64,000 bases of DNA. It comes from Thermogemmatispora tikiterensis (GTDB lineage Bacteria; Chloroflexota; Ktedonobacteria; Ktedonobacterales; Ktedonobacteraceae). Positions 17,527-26,770 of the stretch are shown here, piece after piece. Every line of letters starts with the position of its first letter. Positions within the stretch are counted from its first letter, which is position 1. The translations under genes and the position numbers were made by a program. The stretch spans positions 5,090,100-5,154,099 of the forward strand of contig NZ_MCIF01000002.1 in NCBI RefSeq assembly GCF_003268475.1, written 5' to 3'. Below the pieces are notes generated by a model. The model made no database searches. It saw only the letters and a list, made by a program, of their open reading frames with translations, and was not told the DNA's origin.

Positions 17527-19851
17527 CTAGGCGAGGTACTCCGCCACCAGTTGCGCCAGGTGCAGCACACGCAGAGGGCGGCCATTGGCGTCAACGCCGC
17601 CGCGCAAGTGCATCAGGCAGCCGGGATTGTCGGAGACCAGCAGCGTGGCCCCGGTCTCTTCGGCGTGCCTCAGCTTTCTCTCCAGCAGGCGCTCGGCAAT
17701 CTCTGGGTGCTCGATCGAGGTAGAGCCGCCGAAGCCGCAGCAGACGTCGGAGTCTCTCATCTCGCGCAGCTCCAGGCCAAGCACGTCGCGAATGACCTGG
17801 CGTGCTTCTGTGCGCAGGCCCAGGCAGTTGCACGACTGACAGGAATCGTGATAAGTCACGACAGGCGCCGTCTCGCCGGGCCTGAGACGGCGCAGCGCTG
17901 GCAGTCGCTGCTGGGCTACCAGGACCCGCAGCAGGAAGCTGGTGAAATCCATGATGCGCCCGGCCAGGGCGCGGGTGCGGTTGAGCCAGCTCTGCAGCTG
18001 GAGGTCTTCAAAGAGGCGCAGGTAATCCTGGATGAGGGTAACAACACAGCTGGTGGAGGCGCAGACAATGTAGTCTGCCCCGCTCTCGTCGAGGGCACGC
18101 TCCAGCATGCGCACCGTCTGCCTGGCCATTGCCAGGCCATGCTGGCGGTCGCCTGAATTGAGAGCTGGCAGGCCGCAGCAGTGCTGGGCGCGCGGGAAGA
18201 CCACGCGCAGGCCGCAGCGCTCCAGGATCTGGATGACGGCCTCGCCCATCTCGGGATAGAGGCGGTCGGTCATACAGCCGGCAAAATAGCAGACCGTCAT
18301 CTCATCGGGGCGGCGTCCCTCCTGGCGAGCGGCGGCCAGATTGGCGCGGGCCCCAATGCGATCGCGCAGGGGGCGGCGCGCAAACGCTGGCAGGCTGCGC
18401 CAGCGTGTCAACCGGGCCAGCGGGCGCAGGCCTGGCAGGCCCTCGAAGAGGCGCAGGTAGCGATAGCGCACATAGGGCGTACCCCTGGTGGCCGGCCACT
18501 GGCCGAGAGCGGCCAGGCGTGTGAAGAGATCGAAGAGGCGTGGACGGGCCAAAACCCCGAAAATGAGGCGTTTGAGCCACGGCAGGCCCTCGCTGGCCAC
18601 TACGCGGCTGCGCACATCCAGGATCAGGGAAGGCAGAGGGATTTCCACCGGACAGACGGTCTCACAGGCGTTGCAGCTCACGCAGAGGCTCTGGGGACCG
18701 GCGGCGGCCTCCAGGCCATGATGGAAGGGCGTCACGACCAGACCGATGGCTCCACTGTAGATATAACCGAAAGCGTGGCCGCCGACCTGCTGATAGGGCG
18801 GGCAGATGTTGGCGCAGGCGGCGCAGCGAATGCAGCGCAGGGCCTCCTTGAAGCGTGGGTCGGCGCGCATGGCGCTGCGTCCATTGTCCAGCAGGACAAT
18901 GTGCACCTCCTTACCGGGCCGGTCCGGTCCCGTAATAAAGGTCGTATAGCTGGTCATGGGCTGGCCGGTAGCGCTGCGGGCCAGCAAGCGGATCTGCGTC
19001 ATGGCATCGGCGAAGGTGGGCAGCAGCTTATCGTAGCCGGCCAGCACCACATGCACTGGCGGTAGCGAGGTGACCATGCGCCCATTGCCCTCGTTGGTAT
19101 TGAGCATCACTGTGCCGCTCTCGGCAATGAGGGCGTTGGCGCCGCTGATGCCCATGCCGGCGGTCAGGAACGCCTGGCGGTGCTCGCGGCGGATAACCGC
19201 CACCTGCTCGGCCACATTCTCGCGCGAAATCTCGCGTCCGGTGGCGCGGCTGAGGACCTCGCCCACTTGCTGGCGGGTCTTGTGAATAATGGGCATCACC
19301 ATATGCGAAGGGCGTTCATGGTCAAGCTGCGCTACCCACTCGCCCAGGTCGGTCTCGACGGCCTTGATCCCTCGTTCCTCCAGATAGTGGTTCAGCTCGA
19401 TCTCTTCGCTGACCATCGTCTTGGACTTGACGACCAGCGTGATGCCCTTGCGGCGGCAGAGTTCGTAAATATAGCGGTTGGCGTCCTCGGCGCTGCGGGC
19501 CTCATAGACCACGGCGCCGGCGGCTGTGGCCTGCTCCTTGAAGCGAGCCACCAACTCCTGCTGGTGGGCAATGGCCTCGTCCTTGGCGGCGCGCAGGCGC
19601 TGGCGCAGGGCGACGAAGCTATAGTCGGAACCATATTCTGCCGCTGTGGCCTCGAAGAGGGCCTGGCGCGACTGACGCCAGCTGGGCGCGAAGCGCTCCA
19701 GGGCGCGGTGCATGTTCTCATCCTCCAGGCCTCGCTGCAGGCGCTCCGCAAACGGGGGCATATCGTGAACAGCCGGGATTGGCCCGGCAATGCCTGGGCG
19801 GGAGATCAGGGTCTGCGCCTCGTTTGCCTGTGCATGCTCCTTATTGCTCAT
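17527..19851 (-). CDS. lutBA: Fused LutB-LutA lactate oxidation iron-sulfur protein
   Basis: LutABC oxidises L-lactate to pyruvate. Here LutB and LutA form one 774-residue chain. The N-terminal half is LutB-like: a LUD domain (about residues 60-290) and two 4Fe-4S motifs, CIRCAACANICPP and CVSCNACETVCPVE. The C-terminal half is LutA-like, with two CCG domains (CYFAGCMTDRLYPEM with QHCCGLPALNSGD, then YHDSCQSCNCLG with DVCCGFGGSTS). The order B-A is fused by a linker of about 120 residues. I chose ATG 19851, which overlaps the lutC stop by 11 bp, rather than 19917. It is last in the run gntR - nitrilase - lutC - lutBA. Confidence 0.9.
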   Translation of the reverse strand: MSNKEHAQANEAQTLISRPGIAGPIPAVHDMPPFAERLQRGLEDENMHRALERFAPSWRQSRQALFEATAAEYGSDYSFVALRQRLRAAKDEAIAHQQELVARFKEQATAAGAVVYEARSAEDANRYIYELCRRKGITLVVKSKTMVSEEIELNHYLEERGIKAVETDLGEWVAQLDHERPSHMVMPIIHKTRQQVGEVLSRATGREISRENVAEQVAVIRREHRQAFLTAGMGISGANALIAESGTVMLNTNEGNGRMVTSLPPVHVVLAGYDKLLPTFADAMTQIRLLARSATGQPMTSYTTFITGPDRPGKEVHIVLLDNGRSAMRADPRFKEALRCIRCAACANICPPYQQVGGHAFGYIYSGAIGLVVTPFHHGLEAAAGPQSLCVSCNACETVCPVEIPLPSLILDVRSRVVASEGLPWLKRLIFGVLARPRLFDLFTRLAALGQWPATRGTPYVRYRYLRLFEGLPGLRPLARLTRWRSLPAFARRPLRDRIGARANLAAARQEGRRPDEMTVCYFAGCMTDRLYPEMGEAVIQILERCGLRVVFPRAQHCCGLPALNSGDRQHGLAMARQTVRMLERALDESGADYIVCASTSCVVTLIQDYLRLFEDLQLQSWLNRTRALAGRIMDFTSFLLRVLVAQQRLPALRRLRPGETAPVVTYHDSCQSCNCLGLRTEARQVIRDVLGLELREMRDSDVCCGFGGSTSIEHPEIAERLLERKLRHAEETGATLLVSDNPGCLMHLRGGVDANGRPLRVLHLAQLVAEYLA

Positions 19852-20461
19852 TGTCCCTGTCCTTTGCTTCCTCGCTAGAGAAGAGAGATGGGTCACTCGC
19901 AGGAGTAGCGACGACAATCACGCAGAGCGCGCGTGGTCCCTGCACGCCGATCGTCAGCGTACGTTCGATGTCGGCGGTGCGGCTGGGACCGGTGACCAGA
20001 GAAATATAGTGCTGTTGCTGGGGACCCGGGCGAGTCAAGGTCTGAAGCAAGGTAGCTGCCTCATCGAGGAGTGGAACCAGCTGTCCAGCGGAGACGAGAA
20101 CAAAGTGGGTCAGTGTCAGCATGCCCACGATGCGCGCCGCCAGGGCATTGTCAGCCAGGAAGACCGAGCCAGTCTCGGCGATGGCCAGGGAGGCGCAAGA
20201 GAGGCCAGCCGGGGCATCGGCGACGTGCTCGGGGGTCATGGCCTCCTCCAGACGAATGCCGCGCGCGCTCAAAAGCGGCAGGAGTGCCCCCCAGGGTTGG
20301 CAAGCCGCAAAAGCAGGTGGGACAATCAACCGCTGTTCAGCGAGCGCGGGATGGGTAGCGATGATCTCAGCGGCCTGAGCCAGGTCCTCGGCCCAGTGGG
20401 CTACGCCGCCGGCAGCGCTCAGACGGCTCTGAAACTGAGCGAACAAAGCTGAACTCTTCAT
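19841..20461 (-). CDS. lutC: LutC-like LUD-domain protein
   Basis: The 206-residue LUD-domain protein is the third component of the LutABC lactate oxidation complex. Its C-terminus has the family segment TGPSRTADIERTLTIGVQGP, and the middle has IAETGSVFLADN, both matching LutC/YkgG. The N-terminal 60 residues are divergent. Its gene overlaps lutBA by 11 bp, which implies translational coupling and equal expression. The start at 20461 has no strong ribosome-binding site. The 184-bp gap from the nitrilase gene still allows co-transcription. Confidence 0.9.
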   Translation of the reverse strand: MKSSALFAQFQSRLSAAGGVAHWAEDLAQAAEIIATHPALAEQRLIVPPAFAACQPWGALLPLLSARGIRLEEAMTPEHVADAPAGLSCASLAIAETGSVFLADNALAARIVGMLTLTHFVLVSAGQLVPLLDEAATLLQTLTRPGPQQQHYISLVTGPSRTADIERTLTIGVQGPRALCVIVVATPASDPSLFSSEEAKDRDNEQ

Positions 20462-20645
20462 TCGTGTAACCAGAGAATTTCAGCAGATAGCAGCGATCAC
20501 TCAGGCTGGTGCCTGCAACAAGAAAAACGGCGCGCCAGCAGTGAGACCTGGCTCGTCGCCAGCGACCGCGCTGCTGGATGCGCCGTAGGGTAGTAGGCCG
20601 AAGGCAATGATACACCCAGGCAGGTGCTGCTCCGGCCCTCACCAG

Positions 20646-22676
20646 TCAGCGTGCGGCTGGCGTGGCGGGCGATTCTGCCGGAGCGGAAAAGGCCACACCG
20701 GCAGCCGCACGCACCAGGTCCAGATACCACAGCGGCTGGCGCTTGCGCAGGAGTGGCTTGGAGCGGACCACGTTGCCGGGGATGGTCTCACGGATATCGT
20801 AGGCCAGCTCGCCGGTCAAGGAGCCGGCCACATCACCGGGCATATAGGTTGGTGAAAGCGTCGTCGAGCGTCGACCAGTGCGCTGCTCACGCGTATCGAT
20901 TGTCATCAGCATCAGCGTTGACTCGCCCTCCTCGGCGATTACCTCACGCCAGGGGTAGCTGGAGCAAGAAGGCGAGTAAATGCCACTTAAGCCATTGGCG
21001 CGAACGCCCCTGGCCTCGCCGCTCCAGTTGGCAATGGTCAGGTAGACATGATGCTCAGCAGCGCGAATGCGCCAGGGTAAGTAATGCAAGGGATCGTAGC
21101 CCTCGGGGGCCACGTGCGGGCCGAAAGGGATCGCCGTCGGCCCCAGTCCGCTGGGGTTGGGAAAATTGAGCAAGGTCGGGGCGCAGACGAGATCGCAGCC
21201 CTTGCCTGCCAACACACGCAGCGTCTCCGGGAAAAGCACGTCGTAGCCTGTGGCCAGGCCGATACGTCCTACGGGGCTATCGAAGGTGGGCAGGCCCAGG
21301 TTGCCTGGACTGGCCCAGCGCCGGTCGGCGCGCGTGAGATGCAGCTTGCGATAGATCCCGTGAACTCCCTCGGGGTCGAGCAACAGCACCGTATTATAGT
21401 AGACTGGCTCAGCCTTTCCATCAGCATATGCGCATTCAGCGACCCCCAGCACAATGCTGAGCTGGAACTCTGTGGCCAGAGCTACCAGGGCCTCGATCTC
21501 GGGGCCGGGCACGCGGATAGCGCCGGCGCGTATCCGGGCCGCGAAATCGGGATGGGAGGGGTCGGATGGTCCTGGCAGCGCCAGCTCGGGCAATACCAGC
21601 ACATCTGGATAGGCAGGTTCATGGACGCGCAGTAGCGAACGCACCAGAGACCGGAGACGTTCCAGGCGCTCCTCGTTCGAGACAGTAGCAGTAGTTGCTG
21701 TTTGCTCCTCTTCGGGCGCGGCGAGCATCTCACGTAGCTCAAGCTGAACAAAAGCGGCGCAGGAGAGCTGGCCGGGCGGCAGCTCGTGGGATTGATAGAG
21801 GCCATGGAAGCGCAGCGGCTCCCACAGATAGGTATTGTGCACCAGCGAGACATAGTCACGGGGGCGACGATCCGCCAGGCGATCGCCCAGCGGCTCTTCG
21901 CCGGCAGGTCCCCACTGCTTGTCGCGGCAGCGCTCCAGATCGACCTCGCCGTAGACAATACCCTCGCCATCGTCGCGGTAAGCCTGGATCGAGCCGTCGG
22001 GATTCAGAATGCAGCTCCCGCCGCTGAACTGCACCCCGCGCTCGCGCCCGTAGCGGTTGGCGGCGATCAGGTAGACGCCGTTTTCGAAGGCGCGCAGCAT
22101 CCACCAGCTGCTGGGGCACTTTTCGTCTAGCCAGCCACAGGGGAAGAGCAAGATCTCGGCCCCGCGAACAGCGGCCAGGCGTGCGGCCTCGAAATACATC
22201 GCGTCCATGCATACCAGGATCGCCAGGCGTCCCAGCGGCGTATCCCAGACCGGCAGGCCCAGATCGCCATCGCGGGCCCAACGTGGTTCAGCAATGTATG
22301 AGTGCAGCTTACGATACTTGCCGAGCAGGCCCTGGGGGCCGAGCAGAGCCGTCGTATTGTAATAGACATCGCTTTCGGGGTCGACCTCGGCCAGGCTCAG
22401 CGCGATATAGCAGCCGTAGGCGGCGGCCAGCTCGGCGAAGCGCAGGCAGGTAGGGCCGGGGACAGGCTCGACGTAGGGGGCGATCTCCTCGCGCGACTCC
22501 CAGCAGTAGCCGGTCGTGGCCAGCTCTGGTAAGACGATCAGTCGCGCGCCGTGACGGGCGGCCTCCTCGACGAGACGCAACAGGTCGCCGATGTTCTGCT
22601 CCTTTTGGCCCGGCGTGGGTTCGTACTGGATAGCGGCGACCCGGTACCTGGTAAAGGAGGACGCGGATGTACTCAT
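20646..22676 (-). CDS. Tandem nitrilase-fold protein (second domain without nucleophile)
   Basis: The 676-residue protein contains two carbon-nitrogen hydrolase (nitrilase) domains in a row. Domain 1 (about 10-290) keeps the Glu-Lys-Cys triad: E51 in VLPELATTG, K123 in KYRKLH and C156 in LVCMDAM. Domain 2 (about 345-640) has E364 in VLPELALPG and K444 in IYRKLHLT, but the Cys position in the GLxxCYD motif reads GLATGYD (Gly477, codon GGC, one base from TGC). It is probably inactive and structural or regulatory. The substrate (amide, nitrile or carbamoyl compound) cannot be named. ATG 22676 has GGAG nine bases upstream. It lies between gntR and lutC on the same strand. Confidence 0.88.
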   Translation of the reverse strand: MSTSASSFTRYRVAAIQYEPTPGQKEQNIGDLLRLVEEAARHGARLIVLPELATTGYCWESREEIAPYVEPVPGPTCLRFAELAAAYGCYIALSLAEVDPESDVYYNTTALLGPQGLLGKYRKLHSYIAEPRWARDGDLGLPVWDTPLGRLAILVCMDAMYFEAARLAAVRGAEILLFPCGWLDEKCPSSWWMLRAFENGVYLIAANRYGRERGVQFSGGSCILNPDGSIQAYRDDGEGIVYGEVDLERCRDKQWGPAGEEPLGDRLADRRPRDYVSLVHNTYLWEPLRFHGLYQSHELPPGQLSCAAFVQLELREMLAAPEEEQTATTATVSNEERLERLRSLVRSLLRVHEPAYPDVLVLPELALPGPSDPSHPDFAARIRAGAIRVPGPEIEALVALATEFQLSIVLGVAECAYADGKAEPVYYNTVLLLDPEGVHGIYRKLHLTRADRRWASPGNLGLPTFDSPVGRIGLATGYDVLFPETLRVLAGKGCDLVCAPTLLNFPNPSGLGPTAIPFGPHVAPEGYDPLHYLPWRIRAAEHHVYLTIANWSGEARGVRANGLSGIYSPSCSSYPWREVIAEEGESTLMLMTIDTREQRTGRRSTTLSPTYMPGDVAGSLTGELAYDIRETIPGNVVRSKPLLRKRQPLWYLDLVRAAAGVAFSAPAESPATPAAR

Positions 22677-22796
22677 GCTTGCAAGCTCCAGGCGTGATTG
22701 AGCAGGCGGCGCTGGTCGCGCCGCGCCCACAACCCCTATTATATACCATCGTGACGAGGAAGCGAGTGAGTGAGAAGATCGGATCGCTCACCCGGG

Positions 22797-23540
22797 TCAG
22801 CTCTCGCCGGGGCCGCGACGATAAAGAACGAACTCGAACGCGTCAGGAACGTGATATCCCTGTGAGAAGAGCACAGGCCGCTGCTCCAGCGTATAGTCAA
22901 CTTGCTCGATATAGAGCACAGGCGCGCCAGGGGAGAGGCCGAGCTTCTGCGCCAGCCAGACTTCGGCCAGTACGGGCCGGAGCCGGGCAAGGGCGTGGTG
23001 GATGGTGAGGCCAAGACGCTGGACAAGAAACTCGGAGAGCGAGTTCCTGTAAAGGTCGGTCAGTTCGTAACTGGCTGCCTTCAGCAGGGCCGTCGGCAAA
23101 AAATCGATCGAGAAGACCACAGGACGCTGATCGGCCAGGCGCACACGCTCGATCACCATCACCTCGTCCGTGGGAGCCAGCGAGAGCCGGATGGCCACCT
23201 CGGACCCGGCTGGCATCGTCTGAATGACGACGTCACGCGTGCCGGGCAGGTGCCCAGAGGCCCGAATCAGCTCGCTGATGTCAAGGTTGCGGTCAAGGCT
23301 GCCCTGCACTTGCTGCGGATGCTGGTTCACAAAGGTCCCGTGACCATGCCGGCGCAGAATCAGCCCTTCCTCGGCCAATGCCTGAAGCGCCTCGCGTAGC
23401 GTTGTGCGACTGACTCCTAACGTCTCAGAAAGCTCTTCCTCGTTCGGGAGGCGGGAACCGGGGGGATAAAGGCCCGTGCTGATCAGGATGCGCAGCCGCT
23501 GGCGCACCTGGCTGGCCAGTGCTCTCCTTCCTCTGAGCAC
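22797..23540 (-). CDS. GntR/HutC-family transcriptional regulator
   Basis: The 247-residue protein has an N-terminal winged-helix DNA-binding domain of the GntR type (GSRLPNEEELSETLGVSRTT and REALQALAEEGLI, then HGHGTFV) and a UTRA ligand-binding domain (about 90-240, VIERVRLADQRPVVFSIDFLP), which places it in the HutC subfamily. It starts at GTG 23540 with AAGGGGG seven bases upstream. Being first in the run with the nitrilase and lut genes, it probably controls them in response to a small metabolite (inference). Confidence 0.92.
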   Translation of the reverse strand: MLRGRRALASQVRQRLRILISTGLYPPGSRLPNEEELSETLGVSRTTLREALQALAEEGLILRRHGHGTFVNQHPQQVQGSLDRNLDISELIRASGHLPGTRDVVIQTMPAGSEVAIRLSLAPTDEVMVIERVRLADQRPVVFSIDFLPTALLKAASYELTDLYRNSLSEFLVQRLGLTIHHALARLRPVLAEVWLAQKLGLSPGAPVLYIEQVDYTLEQRPVLFSQGYHVPDAFEFVLYRRGPGES

Positions 23541-24223
23541 CGTTCGACCCCCTTCCTGCTTCTGCTTGATTGTTGTGGGTAGAGCAGGTAGACTAGAGAT
23601 ATGGCCGAGAGGCAGTCACGAGTGTTTGAGGTTGAGTTTACACTTGTGATGCAGAGATGTCAAGTGGTTCGTATGATTGAAGGTTCCTGCTGTATAAAAG
23701 GCAGTTGCCTTTAGAATTGATGCGACCGTCGCAAGCGAGGGAAGGATATCCCAGCAGGGGGTTTGTGCTATACATGGTGAATCAACGCGCGCCCGGTGGC
23801 CAGCCGCTGTATCACTGTGGCCAGTGGTTCTCTTGTCTGGCTGTTTGTGGCGGTCTTTTGGGCAGCTGCCCGGTTGAACGTTAGTTAGTTCCACAGGCGG
23901 CAGGATTGCCGGAGGAAGCTCGGGGGTCAGCGAACCATGACTGATGAGAGTGCAGGCAAACTGATGGATAGAAGGTGAGGCCGAGAGGAACCTGCTGCAA
24001 GGCAGAGGCCACTGCGAGCCGATCTCTCCCTGCTCGCCAGGGTCAGGGCTGAGGTAGACCGCGCGCCTGGCATAGCGTGCGGGGAAGCTGACGAGATGGT
24101 GATGCTTCCCGCCTTTGTTCCTCGACTTGTATCCCTCTACTATAGTGAGAAGGAGCGAGCGAGAAGGCTGACGGCCCGGCCTTCTTCATGTCACATCTGC
24201 GCCATCCGCTACGTTGGTGATCC
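23541..24223. other. Divergent intergenic region gntR / histidine kinase
   Basis: This 683-bp region has lower GC in its first half and holds no convincing gene. It contains the hairpin AAAGGC-AGTT-GCCTTT (23697-23712), an extended -10-like TGCTATACA on the plus strand (23766-23774), and a TATAGT (24141-24146) about 80 bp before the kinase gene. Any of these could belong to gntR autoregulation or kinase transcription; none has a good -35. Confidence 0.35.
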
Positions 24224-26746
24224 ATGCAGAGCAGCGAATCGTTTACTAATCCTAGTGCAGACTCGTTTAAGCTACTACCTCCCTATCTGGCCGCTGCCGG
24301 CGCTGAGCCATTGCACTTCGAGCAGTTGCGCCAGCAGGAGCAGATCATTAGCGATACCAGTCTGCTACCGGCGCCCTTCCGCGTTCGGCTCTTTACCCTT
24401 CTTACCTACCAGCGGCATGTGCCCTACTGTCTTCATTACTTACTCGCCCGGCTCCTCAGCCAGGGTCAAAGGGCCGCGGCCATCGCCGCTCTCCTCCAGG
24501 AGCCGGCGAACGACGAGGAGCGAACCATCCAGCTTGAGCTATTGGCGGCTCAGACAGAGCCCCTTCGGAGCTGGCCCGAGCCAGCCTCAGCGCTGGAGCA
24601 GGCTCTGCTCTGGGCTGCTGTGGCGCTGCTCTTACCGGGCGAGCAGACGGAGCAGGCTCGCCTGGAGCTGCGGCGCCTGTTGCCGTCGAGCACCTATGCA
24701 TCGCTTCAGGCCTTTCTGGCCTTTGTCCAGGCCTGTCATCTCTGGATCATTGCCTATCCAGAGCGGGCGCACGTTGCCGACGAGCAGGCGCGGCAGTACT
24801 TGCTACGGCTCCTGCAAGGTTGTGAGTCCGAGGAGCAGGAGCATCTGCGTTCGCTGCTAGAGCGGCTCGGCTCCTGCACGGACGAAGCTGTCTTCAGGCA
24901 CGAGCTTGAGCTGTACCGTCGCCGGCTGCGGGCCGTATTAGAGGCCATTGGCGATAGCGTTCTGCTGTATGATCATCGCGGGCGCCTGGTCTATGTAAAC
25001 GCTGTGGCCCGTCGGCTTCTCCCCCTCTTGCTACCGGATCATGCCCGTCGGGCGGCCCTGGCCAGTGCGGGCGTGAACGACCAGGGTGGAGCGGTAGAGA
25101 CTGGAGAGACGGCGGAGGCGCTACTGCTCGCCGATACCCCCACCGCTGCGCCGCTGCAGCGTATTCTCCAGCAGGGATATGCCATTGCTGGCGAGCAGGC
25201 GGTTGATATCAGCATCAAGCTGGCTGGAGGAGAGGAAGCCATCTTCAGCTTCAGCGGCGCGCCCGTACGCAGCAGCCGCGGGCAGATCATTGGGGCCATC
25301 ATCATCGGGCGCGAAGTCACTGCACGGCGGCGGCTGGAGCAGCGTGCTCATACCGCGCTCAGCGCCCTGCTGGCGATGGCCGAAGCGCTCGTCCAGGTCG
25401 ACGATGAGCCGCTTCCTCTGCAGGAGTCCCAGAGTGAAGGGCAGACGCGTCTGATCATGTTGCGGCTCGGCGAGCTGACGCGCCAGGTACTTGGCTGTCG
25501 GCGCGTTGCCATGCTTGGACTGGAGCGCGAAACCGAGCGCGTTCAGCATGTAGCGGTCACGGGCGTCACTCCTCAGCAAGAGCGTCGCTGGCAGGAAATC
25601 GTCCTCGGGGCTCCCCTGAGCGCCTTCCTTAGTGCGGCCCTGCTGGAGCGGCTGCGTGCTGGCGAAAGCCTGCTCATCGACCTGGAGGCGCCCGAGTTCG
25701 GTCACCTGCGCCGTCAGGTCCGCAGCTACTCAGTGCGGGCCTTGCTTGTGATTCCCATGTGCCTGCGCGAGCGGCTTATTGGCATCTTCACCGTTGACTA
25801 TGGCCCCGAAGAGCACAGCTACAGTCCCGATGAGTTAGCGCTCGCGGCGGCGGTGGCGCGCATGGCCACCCTCGTCCTGGAACGCGAGCATCTGCTAGAA
25901 GAGCGGGCTGAGGCGCGGGCCAGCGTCCTGGCGCTGCGCGAAGCCAATCGTCGCATGGACGAGTTCATCAGCTTTGCCAGCCATGAGCTGCGGGCCCCCC
26001 TGACCGTTCTCAAGGCCAATGCCCAGCTCATCAAGCGGCTCCTGCAAAAGGCCAGCGCCCTCGGTCGCGATCTCGGTCGCGGCGGCTCCAGCGGAGGCAG
26101 CGCCGCTCAGTCCACGCTCCAGGCCCAGCCTGTCCTCCAACGCCTGGCCACTATTCCCGAGCTCCTTGATCGCTCGATTGCTCAGGTTGACTTACTGGAC
26201 CGTCTCGTCGGGGACCTGCTTGACTTCTCGCGTATCCAATCAGAGACCTTGCAGCTAGTCCGTCGACGTCTGGACCTGGTCGCTATCGTGCGTGACGTGG
26301 TGCAGAGTCAGCAGCAGGTCCACCCGGGGCGCGACATTCGCCTCAGCGTCGAGAGTGCTGGCGAGGTGCCGGTTGAGGTTGACGCCGCACGTATCAGTCA
26401 GGTGCTGACCAATTATCTGCTCAACGCCATTCGCTATGCGCCGCCCGACCGTCCTATCGAGGTCCGTCTCCGCGTCGAAGGGCAGCGGGCGCGGGTGCTG
26501 GTGCGCGACGAGGGACCGGGAGTACCGCCTGAGCTGCAACAGCGCATCTGGGAGCGCTTCTATCGCGCGCCGGGCATCCCCGTGCAGGAAGGCTCGCCGG
26601 TTGGCCTGGGGCTGGGCCTGCATATCTGTCGCACCATTATCCAGCTTCACGGCGGTGAGGTGGGCCTGGAGAGTCAGCCTGGCCAGGGAGCCACCTTCTG
26701 GTTCGCGCTACCCCTGGCTCAGGTCTCGGAGAAGCCAGATGGTTGA
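24224..26746 (+). CDS. Soluble PAS-GAF sensor histidine kinase
   Basis: The 840-residue kinase has no membrane helix. Residues 1-225 form a helical Leu/Glu-rich region of unknown type. A PAS domain spans about 228-375 (AVLEAIGDSVLLYDHRGRLVYVN, given here by position), and a GAF domain about 385-560. HisKA has FASHELRAPLT with His587. The HATPase has NYLLNAIRYAPP, VRDEGPGVPPEL and GLGLGLHICRTIIQLHGG. It is a cytoplasmic sensor that should phosphorylate an unlinked response regulator. It starts at ATG 24224 (QSSESF) and ends 24 bp from the convergent WYL regulator gene. Confidence 0.9.
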   Translation: MQSSESFTNPSADSFKLLPPYLAAAGAEPLHFEQLRQQEQIISDTSLLPAPFRVRLFTLLTYQRHVPYCLHYLLARLLSQGQRAAAIAALLQEPANDEERTIQLELLAAQTEPLRSWPEPASALEQALLWAAVALLLPGEQTEQARLELRRLLPSSTYASLQAFLAFVQACHLWIIAYPERAHVADEQARQYLLRLLQGCESEEQEHLRSLLERLGSCTDEAVFRHELELYRRRLRAVLEAIGDSVLLYDHRGRLVYVNAVARRLLPLLLPDHARRAALASAGVNDQGGAVETGETAEALLLADTPTAAPLQRILQQGYAIAGEQAVDISIKLAGGEEAIFSFSGAPVRSSRGQIIGAIIIGREVTARRRLEQRAHTALSALLAMAEALVQVDDEPLPLQESQSEGQTRLIMLRLGELTRQVLGCRRVAMLGLERETERVQHVAVTGVTPQQERRWQEIVLGAPLSAFLSAALLERLRAGESLLIDLEAPEFGHLRRQVRSYSVRALLVIPMCLRERLIGIFTVDYGPEEHSYSPDELALAAAVARMATLVLEREHLLEERAEARASVLALREANRRMDEFISFASHELRAPLTVLKANAQLIKRLLQKASALGRDLGRGGSSGGSAAQSTLQAQPVLQRLATIPELLDRSIAQVDLLDRLVGDLLDFSRIQSETLQLVRRRLDLVAIVRDVVQSQQQVHPGRDIRLSVESAGEVPVEVDAARISQVLTNYLLNAIRYAPPDRPIEVRLRVEGQRARVLVRDEGPGVPPELQQRIWERFYRAPGIPVQEGSPVGLGLGLHICRTIIQLHGGEVGLESQPGQGATFWFALPLAQVSEKPDG

Positions 26747-26770
26747 CTGACTCTGCTGCGGTGGGGGGGA

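Noticed and set aside
18181..19065. 294-codon plus-strand frame opposite lutBA
   Set aside because: It is the shadow of the iron-sulfur protein; no motif or ribosome-binding site supports it.
23616..24860. Open frames in the gntR/kinase intergenic region and over the kinase 5' end
   Set aside because: They have no motifs, no ribosome-binding sites, and overlap the kinase gene in another frame.
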